Positions 28,301 to 37,765 are shown, numbered from the stretch's first letter. The stretch is DNA of 42,519 nt from [Eubacterium] yurii subsp. margaretiae ATCC 43715 (GCA_000146855.1 GL405246.1:1901986-1944504); one strand, 5' to 3'. Translations and numbers: made by a program. Notes: generated from the letters alone by a model not told the origin.

Positions 28301-31300
28301 CCAAACAAACTTCAAGGGCGGTGTAGACGTATACATCGGCTCACAAAAGGCTGAAATAGTAGGATATGACATCGACAACAAGGAAGTATATGTCAAAATA
28401 CCACCGCTAACTGACTTCAAATTCCCTAATACACTGGGAGATAAGGTAGAATCATACACAGTACCGGTAACAGTACAAAACAAGGTCAACAAATCTACTG
28501 ACACTGTAAACAACGGATTTATCTATCTAAATCCTAACTACGACATGAAGATAACTCAAATTTACAACGAAAAATTCTCAACAGATCCTACAAACGCTGA
28601 CGCAAACAAGGGTGTTGAGGGAGATTATTTAGTAATTCGTGGTGAGAATCTAAGACTTGAAACAGGCAGCAACGGTAAATATATATTGCCGAAGGTAATG
28701 TTTGGCTACAATCTCGCAGAAGAAGTAAGTGCATTTGGAGCAAAGAACGTCAAGAGTGACGGCTCTCCGCAAACAGACGCACAAGGCAGGGCGGAACTTG
28801 AATGGATAAAGGTAAAAGTTCCTAAGCAACCTACTCTAAGCTCCAACTCTGATAACTCAGTGGATATTCTCGTGCAAAACCCTGATGGAGCAAAGACTAT
28901 TAAACAAAAAGGCTTTATTTACAAAAAATCTAAACCTTCAATCAACCAAAACTCTTCAATCTTGCAAGCGTCAAGATTCCATGACGTCATCACAGTAAGA
29001 GCCAAAGACATCAACAAAAGCGGACTTACTGTAGCCTTTGGCGACAAGACTTACGAAAAAGAGCTAAGCTCTACTGCTATGGAATTGGAAACAAGCAAGG
29101 AACTTGAAAAAATAGTAATCAAATATATTCCGAACACTCAAAATAATATAGAAATATACTACAAAAAAGCTGACGGAAGTCTAATGCTTATGACTGATAC
29201 GGAAAATACTCAGGGCGGTAAGACAAGATTAAAAGCCATAGGCGATAAGTTAATCGTAGGTCTTAACTGGAAAAACCCTGCCTATCATTCTACAGAGATA
29301 ACGAAAAATCCGTCACTTGTAGCATCACTTAATACCGAGTATATGGAGATAAGCTCTACCAACAAGGCACCTAATGTCAATACCCTGGTAGTAAGACGCG
29401 GCCTTGGAAAACTCACAGATTTCAAGGCAGATTCAAGCTCAGGAGAATCTACACTTACAATACAGACTCCATACTACGAAAAATCTGAAACTACAACTAT
29501 AGAGCTGATAAACACTGACGGCTCATCAGCAAAGGCACCGTTTAAATTCCATGGAGGACTTACTTCTCCACAGATAGACGATATCAACGGTACTAAATCA
29601 AGGAATGTGACAATACAAGGTAAGTCTGTAAGTGCAAAGGTCTATACTACAGATATAAGCTCAGAAACGGAAATAACAATAGAAGGAAAGAACTTCAAAG
29701 ACGTACAAAGAGTGCTTGTAGGAGAAAAAGAAGTGGAAATAATCAGCGTATCCAACGACTATACTAAGATAAAAGTAAAGGTGCCAAAAGGAGACGCATC
29801 ACAAACAGGTATACCGCAAAGCGTTACTGTAGTTACAAAAGACGGTAGCGGATACTCCGACAAGTCAACTCCACCTGTATACTTTATGTTTATCCAAGCA
29901 GGCACAAAAGCCGTATTAAAAGACATCAGCCCTGCCAAAGGTCCACAAACAGGCGGAACTAAGGTTACAATTACCGGTACTGACTTTTCTGATATTGACG
30001 AATTCGGTACAAAGGGCGAAATCGAAGTGTATTTTGCAGGTAAAAAAGGAACTGTAAACAAGCTGATAACAAATGAAAAAGGCGAGATAACAGGACTTAT
30101 CGCCACTACTCCGTCTGTAGAAACAATAGACGACAAAAGCACTGTAGTGGTAAAAAATGCAGATGAAGGACGCTCTGAAGGACTGCCGTTTAAGTATATT
30201 TCACAACCTGTAATCGACAAAATCGAAGGAGACTTCTCATTTTATGCAGAGGCATCCGAAGATAATACAAGTGCAAAAATCACTATAACAGGTAAGAATT
30301 TTTACAATCCTAAAAAGTTGATAATAGGTGGAAAATTAATAAGAATAGAAAAAAATAACGACAAAGTTGACAAAGCACTTATGCTTGGAGTAAAATCAGA
30401 CGGCTCAAACCAATATGTGGAGATAGAAAAAAATGCTGACAAGACTGATACAGGTCTTGCTGTAGAAGTAAAATCTGAAAACTCAAGCAAGTCTCAAGAC
30501 AAGTCAAATGAAAAAAATACTACTTCATTTACAGTGGAACTGCCTTCAATCACAGCAGAACAAATGGAAAATATGAAGGACAAAAAAATATTTGTAATAA
30601 ATGATGACGGCGGTGTATCACCTGAAACAAATGCAAATATTAAAATGCCTGTACCGGAAGCTCCACATGTAAGAGCAAAAGCCGGATACAACAACACTAT
30701 AACCCTTAGTTGGGAATACAAAAAACAAGACAGAAACAAGGCGACAAGATTTGAAGTCTATGTAAGAGAAAAAGGCGACAGCAACGAATACAAGCATGTA
30801 GGCGACATCGGTGTAAACACTGACGGAAGTTTGGACTACAGCTTTACAGTCAAAGACTTAAAAGCAGATACTCCTTATCAATTTGTAGTAAGAGTGATGA
30901 ACTCCTTTGGCGAGGCTGAGGACTTCGGCTATGCGTCAGAGAGGACTATGAGGCCGCAAGATGACTACAAGCAAAAAGAAAAAATAGAAGAAATGGAAAA
31001 ATCAAGTGCTGAAATAAGTCAAAACGGTACTAAAAAAATAGTCGGAAACAGTCTTATATACACTGTAGGAAGCAGTGAAAACAAGGTCGATATAGGAACA
31101 TTCAAGCAAAAGACTAAGGAGATAAGAATCCCCGTTTCCAACATCAAATCATCTCCGACAACATCTATTCAAATCATAGACACAAATATGAGGTTAAGCG
31201 TGCCGCTTGGAGGATTCTTAGGAAGCATAGACACAAATGAAAATAATGACGCTGTAGTGATTAAAATTCAAAATAAAGACAATAAAATAAATACTATGGT

Positions 31301-31550
31301 AACAAAGGCATTGCCGAAAAACAGAAAGAGAATCTCAGACGTTTATAAGATAGATATGTATCTTGCAAAACCTAAGAAAAATATCCCTATAAACACACTA
31401 AGCTCAGCTATGAACATCAATCTCTTGCCGAACAATTCTACAAAGACAAAGATTTTGTCACGCTTTAACGAAAAGACTAAAACTGTTCAACAAAATATAA
31501 ATCCTAACATTACAAACGGAGGATACTATGTGTTACTTGGAAATAAATAA
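25302..31550 (+). CDS. Giant secreted IPT/TIG and FN3 repeat surface protein
   Basis: The 2082-residue protein has a signal peptide (cleavage near ADA-AP, residue 29) and AGGAGGA before the ATG. It is built of immunoglobulin-like IPT/TIG domains. Clear ones are near residues 374 (QITGISPSEGGDTGGTDV) and 1540 (DISPAKGPQTGGTKVT). Weaker ones lie near 164, 556, 824, 973, 1082, 1456 and 1658, recognised by IEGENF, IRGENL or ITGKNF turns. A fibronectin type III domain (about 1784-1883; PEAPHVRAKAG to NSFGEAEDFG) follows, then a lysine-rich C-terminal domain of about 195 residues. There is no LPXTG, membrane anchor or SLH repeat, so attachment must rely on a partner. Its last 23 bases overlap the next gene, which encodes an SLH-like protein. 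Likely role: an extended cell-surface filament or adhesin. Confidence 0.88.
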   Translation: MKGRLRKIISSLMIIVMIFSMMPSNIADAAPKNITITNFDYIQENKQGSTSVRIVMQGSNFLQALSATSEESVIKDILVRSGSEAKSLMQGEASRQGVKVEVTDSLITITAPKTGDFTTLNVDTNGVSNIIINTKSYLPVTNYSFDVQINKLPSMPGSLDNKRNYVGQELTIEGENFTGVDNVVIAGASHQTGAMQVLSDTKIKINKLIKGTLNKSEKIQFIKKDTVSNTTTPADVSKPKPVIKFTSEYVDKVTVFEKLKNMDELEVLPSEGPARVSSKITVRAKNGNAVLENIFNVNNQLFLRKETNGKEEEIKLNNVKLVKSSTGKVIAIEGWTPLWTKDVPTTWNLIVKDTGNPTSEGVKENAFTFVSSNPAPQITGISPSEGGDTGGTDVLITGRNIINVNTPGIKMATGEKIVPNQATTRENNDTLVVKYNMANAPNAKYGQKQITNITRKIKVRIASMTSANAGDIKIANTTPKAGEDFNGKKYGKYHYTSPGADAIVVTTTNASTSGPQDVILEMDTVFSFSDGSQITIPEATKYASFTYNEKNPTPKIKEVELSYGYFNDSAEESQPPAGGDDGVKPLMLRIEGEKFEAYKGGDGKMKFPQVDFILPDNTVLPVTSSTANDDTKVLDEKGNPIDGIYNKVGTTLVVSVIPPTSDKYGLRRLIGSNQEQPGGYKNLEGIIQVTNPSGNHNTASADSVKFEFRRPTEGSYTDTNSKQPTITQVLYNKAPLKKLPSDTNSEIEIRVKAVAGISDSKKILLTVDGKDISKNIKSTKLDGEETVIIATVPKGFVGKSRLQVIVPEGLMDSYQIIFDSVRGPEIKELIPSEGDKSTIVVIKRDTQANEVSFKTPLENSSNESEKKGSLVLWNGQDINELFNGYDKSGGTINFQTSDIFTNFKQRDKNSPSSPVKVAGKYVYVVDADTIYLQIPNDTNLKEGSYNIQIKNPDGSESSDSKIFKIKDTIDKTKILSISPNTDDIKGGIIATIKAGIKDNIQTNFKGGVDVYIGSQKAEIVGYDIDNKEVYVKIPPLTDFKFPNTLGDKVESYTVPVTVQNKVNKSTDTVNNGFIYLNPNYDMKITQIYNEKFSTDPTNADANKGVEGDYLVIRGENLRLETGSNGKYILPKVMFGYNLAEEVSAFGAKNVKSDGSPQTDAQGRAELEWIKVKVPKQPTLSSNSDNSVDILVQNPDGAKTIKQKGFIYKKSKPSINQNSSILQASRFHDVITVRAKDINKSGLTVAFGDKTYEKELSSTAMELETSKELEKIVIKYIPNTQNNIEIYYKKADGSLMLMTDTENTQGGKTRLKAIGDKLIVGLNWKNPAYHSTEITKNPSLVASLNTEYMEISSTNKAPNVNTLVVRRGLGKLTDFKADSSSGESTLTIQTPYYEKSETTTIELINTDGSSAKAPFKFHGGLTSPQIDDINGTKSRNVTIQGKSVSAKVYTTDISSETEITIEGKNFKDVQRVLVGEKEVEIISVSNDYTKIKVKVPKGDASQTGIPQSVTVVTKDGSGYSDKSTPPVYFMFIQAGTKAVLKDISPAKGPQTGGTKVTITGTDFSDIDEFGTKGEIEVYFAGKKGTVNKLITNEKGEITGLIATTPSVETIDDKSTVVVKNADEGRSEGLPFKYISQPVIDKIEGDFSFYAEASEDNTSAKITITGKNFYNPKKLIIGGKLIRIEKNNDKVDKALMLGVKSDGSNQYVEIEKNADKTDTGLAVEVKSENSSKSQDKSNEKNTTSFTVELPSITAEQMENMKDKKIFVINDDGGVSPETNANIKMPVPEAPHVRAKAGYNNTITLSWEYKKQDRNKATRFEVYVREKGDSNEYKHVGDIGVNTDGSLDYSFTVKDLKADTPYQFVVRVMNSFGEAEDFGYASERTMRPQDDYKQKEKIEEMEKSSAEISQNGTKKIVGNSLIYTVGSSENKVDIGTFKQKTKEIRIPVSNIKSSPTTSIQIIDTNMRLSVPLGGFLGSIDTNENNDAVVIKIQNKDNKINTMVTKALPKNRKRISDVYKIDMYLAKPKKNIPINTLSSAMNINLLPNNSTKTKILSRFNEKTKTVQQNINPNITNGGYYVLLGNK

Positions 31551-34329
31551 AAATCCAAATAATGCAAAAAAAGGCAAAAAGGCAAAGGCGCTAAAAGCCC
31601 TTTGCACTTTTGCTATTTTAACAGCATTTACAATATCAAGCAATCTGACTGTCCTTGCGGAACAGCCCCTAAGCTACGGTAACTACCCTGTCATAAGAGG
31701 AGTTACCAACCCACAGGAGACAATCAAAGACTACAGTATCAAAGACGCTTCAACAAATCTTAGACAGATGGCTCTTGCCAAAAGACTGGGCATACTTGAA
31801 ACACAAAATGGAAATATCTACCCAAACAGAAATCTGACAAATGCACAAATGCTCAAAGCCATGGTAAAAATCGCCGGTGAAGCAGACGGCATATCAGATA
31901 GCGACAGCGATGCTGCTACTAAGTACAAGGAAAAGGCAATAGGCCTTGGTCTGATAAAACAAGAGGAAATAGACAAGATTGGTGAAGACAAATATATGAA
32001 GTCAGCTCCAAGCATGAAGACCTTAAATGCAAACTTATCCAAAGTCCTAAATATTCAGACCAAATACAACACTGCTCCCGAAAAGACTGCAAGCAGACTC
32101 GACCTTGCAAATCTCGTGTATAACAATAAGAATGCAATACTACAAAAACAAGGTATTGACGTATATACAGGTCATATCACAAGCAAGTCGTCTTTGGTAG
32201 AAGAAGGAAAAAACAAGACTCTGATAACTGTAAAACTTGACAAAAACATAGTCATAGAAAAGGATAAGGAACAAAAAAAGCAAAGTGATAACAAGGCAGA
32301 TGACGACTATGCCCAAAATCAGGTAGAAAAGATAACTGAGGACAATAAAGACGACTCTACCACTGTATCATATGTCAATTTGCTCAGCCAAAGAGACATA
32401 CCTGTCCTTACTCCAAACGGCATGACTGTAGATACTAAGAATATTTTGGAGCAAAGTCAGGTCAACATCTATTCAAAAAACAACAAACTTTTATATATAG
32501 AGCAATTCACAGTGCCTACAAAAGAAGTGGCAGGCGTATTTGAAAGCATGATAATATCTGAAAAATCAAAGGAAGAAGAAGAAAATCAAAAGAGCAAAAC
32601 TGCTGACAATCCTACAGACACTGTAAAAATCAAGGACTATAACAATGTCGCTCATCTCTACAAACTGCATCCCGATGTCAAAATTGTACAGTATACAGGA
32701 GAGCTTGGAGACGATACTGCAATATCAAAGCCTGTATCAGCAAATCAACTAAGCTACGGTCAAGATGTAGTCCTTACACTTAGAAATGACGTAGTCACTA
32801 TGATAAAGGCTTATGTACCTGTAGAAGAAGAGTTAAATTCCTATGTAGAACCTGAATCTCAACTTGTAAACGGTATCGTAAGCGACATCAGCCCTACTAC
32901 AATATCACTTACAAATAATGCAAGCTACACCATAGGTCCTGATACTCTTATTACAAAAGGTGGCGAAATACAGGACTACAAGGTGATAAAAGACGGCGAC
33001 AGAGTCAAGCTTCTCTTTGACAATCTCAATATGGCAGTGCCTTCAAAAATAGAAGTCGAAGGCATGCAAAGACAGGCAGACAAGATTGTAAAGGCAAAGG
33101 TAGGACCTTATATGCTCTCACAAAAGACTTTGAATTTAAAAGATGTCAAAGAATTGCAAAACGGTCAATGGGTAGACCTTAAGGACAATGTCAAATCATA
33201 CGAAAACATCAAGATAAAAGGCAATGTCTACGCCAACTCATCAAAGGTAAATGCAAACAGACTAAAAAATTATAAAAATCAGGAAATCTATGCTGTCATT
33301 GCAAAAAACCAAGGCATACCTACCATTGAAAAAGGCAAGATAAGAATAGGTGACTCGCTCAAATTTGAAAACAGTATACAAGATATAAACTATAGTCAAA
33401 ACACCTTGCAAATAGACACAAATCTTGTAAAATTTGACGAATCTACAATAATAGTCAAAGATGGTAATATAGTAAAAGGCGGTTCTTTGGAAAAAAATAT
33501 ACTAAGCAATGTTGAGACAAACCTTTCAAAAGACGCCCAAATCATCATCCAAACAGGCTCATCATTTAACAAAGACAAGCTTAATGACTACCCTTATAAG
33601 ATATACAGAGCTGTCCTAAGAGATGTATTTGATTATTCAATACTGCTTGGCAATGACATACAAAACGGCAAAAAGCTGAACAATTACTATGTATGGCAAG
33701 GCGGTGTATGGAGCAGACCGTCAGAAGGCGACAAGACTCCAAGGATTAATTTCACTGAACAGACAAAGATATATGACTATGACAACAACAAGGCTATGTC
33801 TGTAGATCAGCTTAGACAAAATCAAAATCTGCTCAACGAATCTTCATCAAGACCTGCTTACCACAACAGACAGGTATATGTAGTTACAAAAGATGACGTA
33901 GCAGTATCAATATCATTTGTAAAAAGTGAAGGCTATGGAGATGTAAACTCACAAAACATGCTATCTGCAAGAGGAGTAGGAGCATATAAATCACAAAGCT
34001 CTACAGGCAATACTCAAACAAGTACGAGCAAGATACCAAAACTCCTTATAAGAAACATATATCAATACAACTCAAACAGCAATAAATTGGAGCCTGTCAG
34101 CCCTATAATCACTACTGATACGGCTACACAGGAAATCAAAAAGACTCAGGTTAGAAAAATCATCAACATTGACAAGGCGATGATAATATTAAACGGCAAG
34201 GCTATACAAAAAACTTCTGTAGACTCTCTCAAAGACAAGGAGCTTACAATAATATTCAGACAGACTAAGGACAAGAAGAATACAGACACTATTGAAGAGC
34301 TTGACGCAATAATGATAATAGCCAATTAA
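31528..34329 (+). CDS. Large secreted protein with SLH-like N-terminus
   Basis: The 933-residue product has GGAGG before its ATG. It has an unusually long lysine-rich N-tail (about 20 residues) before the hydrophobic core of a signal peptide cleaved near VLA-EQ (residue 44). Residues about 75-120 look like an SLH motif (LRQMALAKRLGIL, IYPNRNLTNAQMLKAMVKIAG). A second degenerate one lies further on (AASRLDLANLVYNN-like). The remaining 700 residues are beta-rich, with many Lys, Asn and Ser and no recognised domain. The reading frame starts inside the end of the TIG gene, so the two are translationally coupled and should be made in step. It could anchor the TIG protein to the cell wall; that is an inference. 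Confidence 0.82.
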   Translation: MCYLEINKNPNNAKKGKKAKALKALCTFAILTAFTISSNLTVLAEQPLSYGNYPVIRGVTNPQETIKDYSIKDASTNLRQMALAKRLGILETQNGNIYPNRNLTNAQMLKAMVKIAGEADGISDSDSDAATKYKEKAIGLGLIKQEEIDKIGEDKYMKSAPSMKTLNANLSKVLNIQTKYNTAPEKTASRLDLANLVYNNKNAILQKQGIDVYTGHITSKSSLVEEGKNKTLITVKLDKNIVIEKDKEQKKQSDNKADDDYAQNQVEKITEDNKDDSTTVSYVNLLSQRDIPVLTPNGMTVDTKNILEQSQVNIYSKNNKLLYIEQFTVPTKEVAGVFESMIISEKSKEEEENQKSKTADNPTDTVKIKDYNNVAHLYKLHPDVKIVQYTGELGDDTAISKPVSANQLSYGQDVVLTLRNDVVTMIKAYVPVEEELNSYVEPESQLVNGIVSDISPTTISLTNNASYTIGPDTLITKGGEIQDYKVIKDGDRVKLLFDNLNMAVPSKIEVEGMQRQADKIVKAKVGPYMLSQKTLNLKDVKELQNGQWVDLKDNVKSYENIKIKGNVYANSSKVNANRLKNYKNQEIYAVIAKNQGIPTIEKGKIRIGDSLKFENSIQDINYSQNTLQIDTNLVKFDESTIIVKDGNIVKGGSLEKNILSNVETNLSKDAQIIIQTGSSFNKDKLNDYPYKIYRAVLRDVFDYSILLGNDIQNGKKLNNYYVWQGGVWSRPSEGDKTPRINFTEQTKIYDYDNNKAMSVDQLRQNQNLLNESSSRPAYHNRQVYVVTKDDVAVSISFVKSEGYGDVNSQNMLSARGVGAYKSQSSTGNTQTSTSKIPKLLIRNIYQYNSNSNKLEPVSPIITTDTATQEIKKTQVRKIINIDKAMIILNGKAIQKTSVDSLKDKELTIIFRQTKDKKNTDTIEELDAIMIIAN

Positions 34330-34374
34330 AAATTTCTATGCCGATTTTAATATAAAATTAATAATTTTCAAACT

Positions 34375-34424
34375 ATATGCCGATATAAGTTTAGCTAAGA
34401 CGAATTTATATCGGCATATTTTAT
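34375..34424 (+). terminator. Hairpin between the second and third surface genes
   Basis: ATATGCCGATATAA (34375-34388) pairs perfectly with TTATATCGGCATAT (34406-34419), followed by TTTATATT. It may fully or partly end the two-gene transcript and so set a lower or separate level for the third gene. Confidence 0.7.
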
Positions 34425-34449
34425 ATTATGAAAATAAGGATTGAAAATT

Positions 34450-36033
34450 ATGAAGAAAATTAGATTTAAAAAAGTAAAAACTTTGATTTTATCAACTATG
34501 TTTGTCATGTCAAGCTCTGCATTTATCAGCAATGCTTCAGGTATTTACGACGGTGGCATATACAAGCAGACAAACAACGAATCCAAGGTCTATCAATACG
34601 AAGAACTAACCTTTGTCACAGGACAACCTGTCGTACTCAAGGGTACTCTCACAAGGACAAAGATTGACAAGTCAAAAGAAGACTCTTTGCTCCAAAAAGC
34701 CATAAGCAAGGCTAAAAAATCATCAAAAAAAGACAAGTCCTCAAATTCTCAAAATACTAATGACATACATGTGACTTACAACGGAACTAAAATTTCTGAG
34801 AAATACTCACTTTCAGGCGGTGGAATAACACTCAGCAGAGATCTGACTATAAGCCCGAAAAATGAATATCAAAATGGTCAGATAGTGCAAAAAAATGAGG
34901 TATCAAAGATAAGAGAAACCATCAATATGTCCGGAACTTCATATACCTTGGACAGCAACTTATCAGAGGTGTCAGACTCCCTAGTAATAGACAAAAAGCC
35001 TGCTATCGACTACTATGCAGGTAATTTCAACTTCAACAAGGTTTACAACTCAAGTAATGGCACACTCACTATACAGATGGACGGCAAATCTGCCGGATAT
35101 GACAACTTCTGGGGAAGTACAAATACCAAGACAATGGACTACACTATAAATACAGTGCCTAAGGAAGATACAGGAAATAACAAAACTGACAACAATACTA
35201 AGGCAAATGTACCTATAAACGGAACTTACAGCGTAAAACTGTCACAAAACACTACAAAAGAGCTGATTTATTCAGAAAATGACCCTAAGAAAATCTCTTT
35301 TGCAGGCGGATATATAGTAACATCTCAAAATAATGCAGCACTTGAATACACATACGACATCAACGGAGACACAGGCAAGGGACAACTTGAAAACCAAAAT
35401 ACTCCAAGCATTACAAGACTTTTTGCACCTGTTATTACAGATATTCAAGGACATTATGCTCAAGAGGCTATAAAAATAGTGGCGTCAATGAACGGCTTCG
35501 ACCTTTCAAAGAAGATGATATTGCCTAACGCTCCTATTTCAAGGGATGAATTTGCAAGGGCTGTAGTAGTAACATCAGGACTTTACAACAATAATGCGGA
35601 CAAGAAAAAATCTTCATACATCTTAAAGGAAGAGCTGTTTTCAGATGTAAAGACTAAGGATCCTATGTATAACTACGTAAAAAAAGCGGTAGACTCAAAA
35701 CTTATGATAGGAAGAGATGACAACAAATTCGAGCCTAAAAACCCTATCACCAAAGCTGAAGCCATAAAGATATTGACAGACTCACTGGGACTTGACTCAC
35801 TAATTCCAAACGGTAAATTCTCTGTGGGCTATGAAGATCAGTCACAGATACCGTCATGGGCTTACGACAATGTATTCATTGCCCAAAAGATAGGTCTTAT
35901 AGAAAAAGGCGGAGCACTACATCCTAATGAACAGCTGACAAAGGCTGACGCAAGCGAAATGTTGCTAAGATATATAGAATATATGACAGGTGATTTGAAA
36001 CAAGACTATATGACAAATATATTGAATTACTAA
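34450..36033 (+). CDS. S-layer homology (SLH) domain protein
   Basis: From the ATG (AAGGA 9 bases ahead) the product has 527 residues, with a signal peptide ending near SNASG. The N-terminal region holds a Lys/Ser-rich linker (around residues 75-95) and a beta-rich part. The last 200 residues contain three SLH motifs: ITDIQGHYAQEAIKIVA, FSDVKTKDPMYNYVKKAV with FEPKNPITKAEA, and IPSWAYDNVFIAQKIG with LHPNEQLTKADA. Three SLH motifs form the pseudo-trimer that binds secondary cell-wall polymer, so this protein should be fixed to the wall. It is the third gene of the surface cassette and the best candidate anchor for the complex. Confidence 0.92.
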   Translation: MKKIRFKKVKTLILSTMFVMSSSAFISNASGIYDGGIYKQTNNESKVYQYEELTFVTGQPVVLKGTLTRTKIDKSKEDSLLQKAISKAKKSSKKDKSSNSQNTNDIHVTYNGTKISEKYSLSGGGITLSRDLTISPKNEYQNGQIVQKNEVSKIRETINMSGTSYTLDSNLSEVSDSLVIDKKPAIDYYAGNFNFNKVYNSSNGTLTIQMDGKSAGYDNFWGSTNTKTMDYTINTVPKEDTGNNKTDNNTKANVPINGTYSVKLSQNTTKELIYSENDPKKISFAGGYIVTSQNNAALEYTYDINGDTGKGQLENQNTPSITRLFAPVITDIQGHYAQEAIKIVASMNGFDLSKKMILPNAPISRDEFARAVVVTSGLYNNNADKKKSSYILKEELFSDVKTKDPMYNYVKKAVDSKLMIGRDDNKFEPKNPITKAEAIKILTDSLGLDSLIPNGKFSVGYEDQSQIPSWAYDNVFIAQKIGLIEKGGALHPNEQLTKADASEMLLRYIEYMTGDLKQDYMTNILNY

Positions 36034-36329
36034 TATTTTTAAATTTTATATTTTAGTATAAACAGACGTATATTACTATTCATTTGACTAACAGAAATTT
36101 TTTCTCTAATTATCTTATAATTGCATAAATTTTGAATATTTTAAAGAGACTTTTTCTGTTGTCTTACTAATGATTAACATAAACAATCTTAGCTATACAC
36201 TATGTAAAACATAGAAAAATAAAGTCATTTATATTCAGCTATAGAAGAAACATAAGTCATTTAAAATCAAAAATAGCATGTGATTTATGGACTACTGAAA
36301 ATATTATACACTTTATTTTATTAAATTTT
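36034..36329. other. Intergenic region after the surface cassette
   Basis: No gene is seen. A loose inverted repeat (AACAGAAA and CTCT around 36091-36112, with AGAG and TTTCTGTT around 36145-36161) could be a long imperfect hairpin past the SLH gene. The remainder is featureless AT-rich sequence. Confidence 0.4.
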
Positions 36330-36382
36330 ATTATAAAAACCAATCTTGATTATAACTTATGGATTATATTCAAGATTGGTTT
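36330..36382 (-). terminator. Terminator of the TrpX-type gene
   Basis: AAACCAATCTTGA (36337-36349) pairs perfectly with TCAAGATTGGTTT (36370-36382). TTTTTATAA follows on the minus strand. It closes the solute-binding gene, so no permease or ATPase gene follows in the same transcript. Confidence 0.85.
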
Positions 36383-36412
36383 ATTTTATTTATTTTGCTT
36401 TTATTTCTTTTC

Positions 36413-37405
36413 TTATTCTATCTTAGTTGCGCCCTTGATTATCTCGTTATTTTCATCAAGATTAAGCTTTTTTACCACCTTCATACTTACAGTATTATAA
36501 GTCTTATCAGGATATGCTACAGGTATTTCAGACGGTTTCACCTTATCTTTCAATATCTTCTTCGCCATATCGGCAGCAGTCTTTCCGAAATCTTCGTATG
36601 ATACACCGTTAGACAACAGTATGTTTTTTGATGATTCAGAGCTGTCCACATAGCCAAGTATTACTATCTTCTTTGCTTCATTGGCTTTTGATGTCAAAAG
36701 ATCTATCGACTTAGCCACAAGATTATCTGTAATTACATAGATAGCGTCACTCTTGCCTATAAGAGCGTCTACCGCCTGAGACATATCGTTGATATTGTTT
36801 ATACCTACTTCCACAAGTTCAAGACCGTGTTTTGAAACAAGACCTTTCGCCTCTTCGACTTGTATCTTGGAATTTGTTTCACTTGTCGAATATAAGATTC
36901 CTATCTTCTTTATATTAGGATCAAGTTTTTTAAATAGAGATAACTGCTCATCTACAGGAGTCTTATCCGATACACCTGTTATATTTGCGCCCTCTATACC
37001 TGAGGCTTTGGGATCAGTAACCGCTGAAAATACTATAGGTACATCAGATGTAACCTGTTTTGCCGCTTGAGCAGACGGAGTAGAAATCGCATAAATCAAA
37101 TCCACCTTTTCATCTATAAAATTTTGAGCTATGGTTGTAGTCGTAGCCATGTCACCTTGGGCGTTTTTATATACTATTTCCGCATCTATGCCGTCAGCCT
37201 TGAGCTGTTCTATAAATCCGTTTCTTGCACTGTCAAGAGCCGGATGCTCACTAATTTGAGTAATCCCTATCTTATATTTTTTTCCATCAGCTTCTTGCTG
37301 ACCAGTCTTATTATCTTGATTTCCAGTAGTTGCATTTCCTCCTGTAGAGGTACATCCTGCCAATAAGAGTGTAGATGCCATAATAAGTGATAACAGTTTT
37401 TTCAT
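36413..37405 (-). CDS. trpX: ABC transporter substrate-binding lipoprotein, TrpX type
   Basis: The 330-residue protein has a lipobox LLAGC (Cys18), so it is anchored to the outer face of the membrane. The mature part matches the ABC_sub_bind family, two Rossmann-like lobes used for aromatic amino acids and similar ligands. It shows KIGITQISEHPALDSARNGF, FSAVTDPKASG, GILYSTSETNS and a C-terminal GVSYEDFGKTAADMA. TrpX members bind tryptophan or tyrosine. GGAGAG lies before the ATG. The partner permease and ATPase genes (trpY, trpZ) are absent from the window, and a terminator follows directly. A T-box leader on the same strand ends about 360 bases upstream and is the likely regulator. The specificity is inferred. 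Confidence 0.82.
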   Translation of the reverse strand: MKKLLSLIMASTLLLAGCTSTGGNATTGNQDNKTGQQEADGKKYKIGITQISEHPALDSARNGFIEQLKADGIDAEIVYKNAQGDMATTTTIAQNFIDEKVDLIYAISTPSAQAAKQVTSDVPIVFSAVTDPKASGIEGANITGVSDKTPVDEQLSLFKKLDPNIKKIGILYSTSETNSKIQVEEAKGLVSKHGLELVEVGINNINDMSQAVDALIGKSDAIYVITDNLVAKSIDLLTSKANEAKKIVILGYVDSSESSKNILLSNGVSYEDFGKTAADMAKKILKDKVKPSEIPVAYPDKTYNTVSMKVVKKLNLDENNEIIKGATKIE

Positions 37406-37765
37406 TTTTCTCTCCTTATTTAAAATTTTTATTTGAAAGCTTTGAATAATTTATACTAAGTTTTAATTAACCAAGATATAATAAGTTAATAAAATCAATA
37501 AAACTATAATTTACTATATTGCTAATTCATAGTGAATGTCCTTATTTATACTAATATTAGTAAAATTAATGGATAGAAAATTGTTGTTATACACATTTGT
37601 GGTATTTATAACATAATAATATTTTCCATAATTCTAAGAAAGTTTAGTATTAAATAAAATATTAGAATATTTATAGAATTATTGCAAATTTTCCTAAAAC
37701 AGATTATCCGGTATTATATTGAATTTTAGTATTGGCTTTCAAATTATTTTTAATAAAAATACAAT
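37406..37765. other. AT-rich gap between the T-box terminator and the TrpX-type gene
   Basis: About 360 bases with no ORF preceded by a ribosome site. T-box targets usually begin within 100 bases or so of the terminator, so this long untranslated stretch is unusual. It may contain a second promoter or the remains of a lost gene. Confidence 0.5.
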
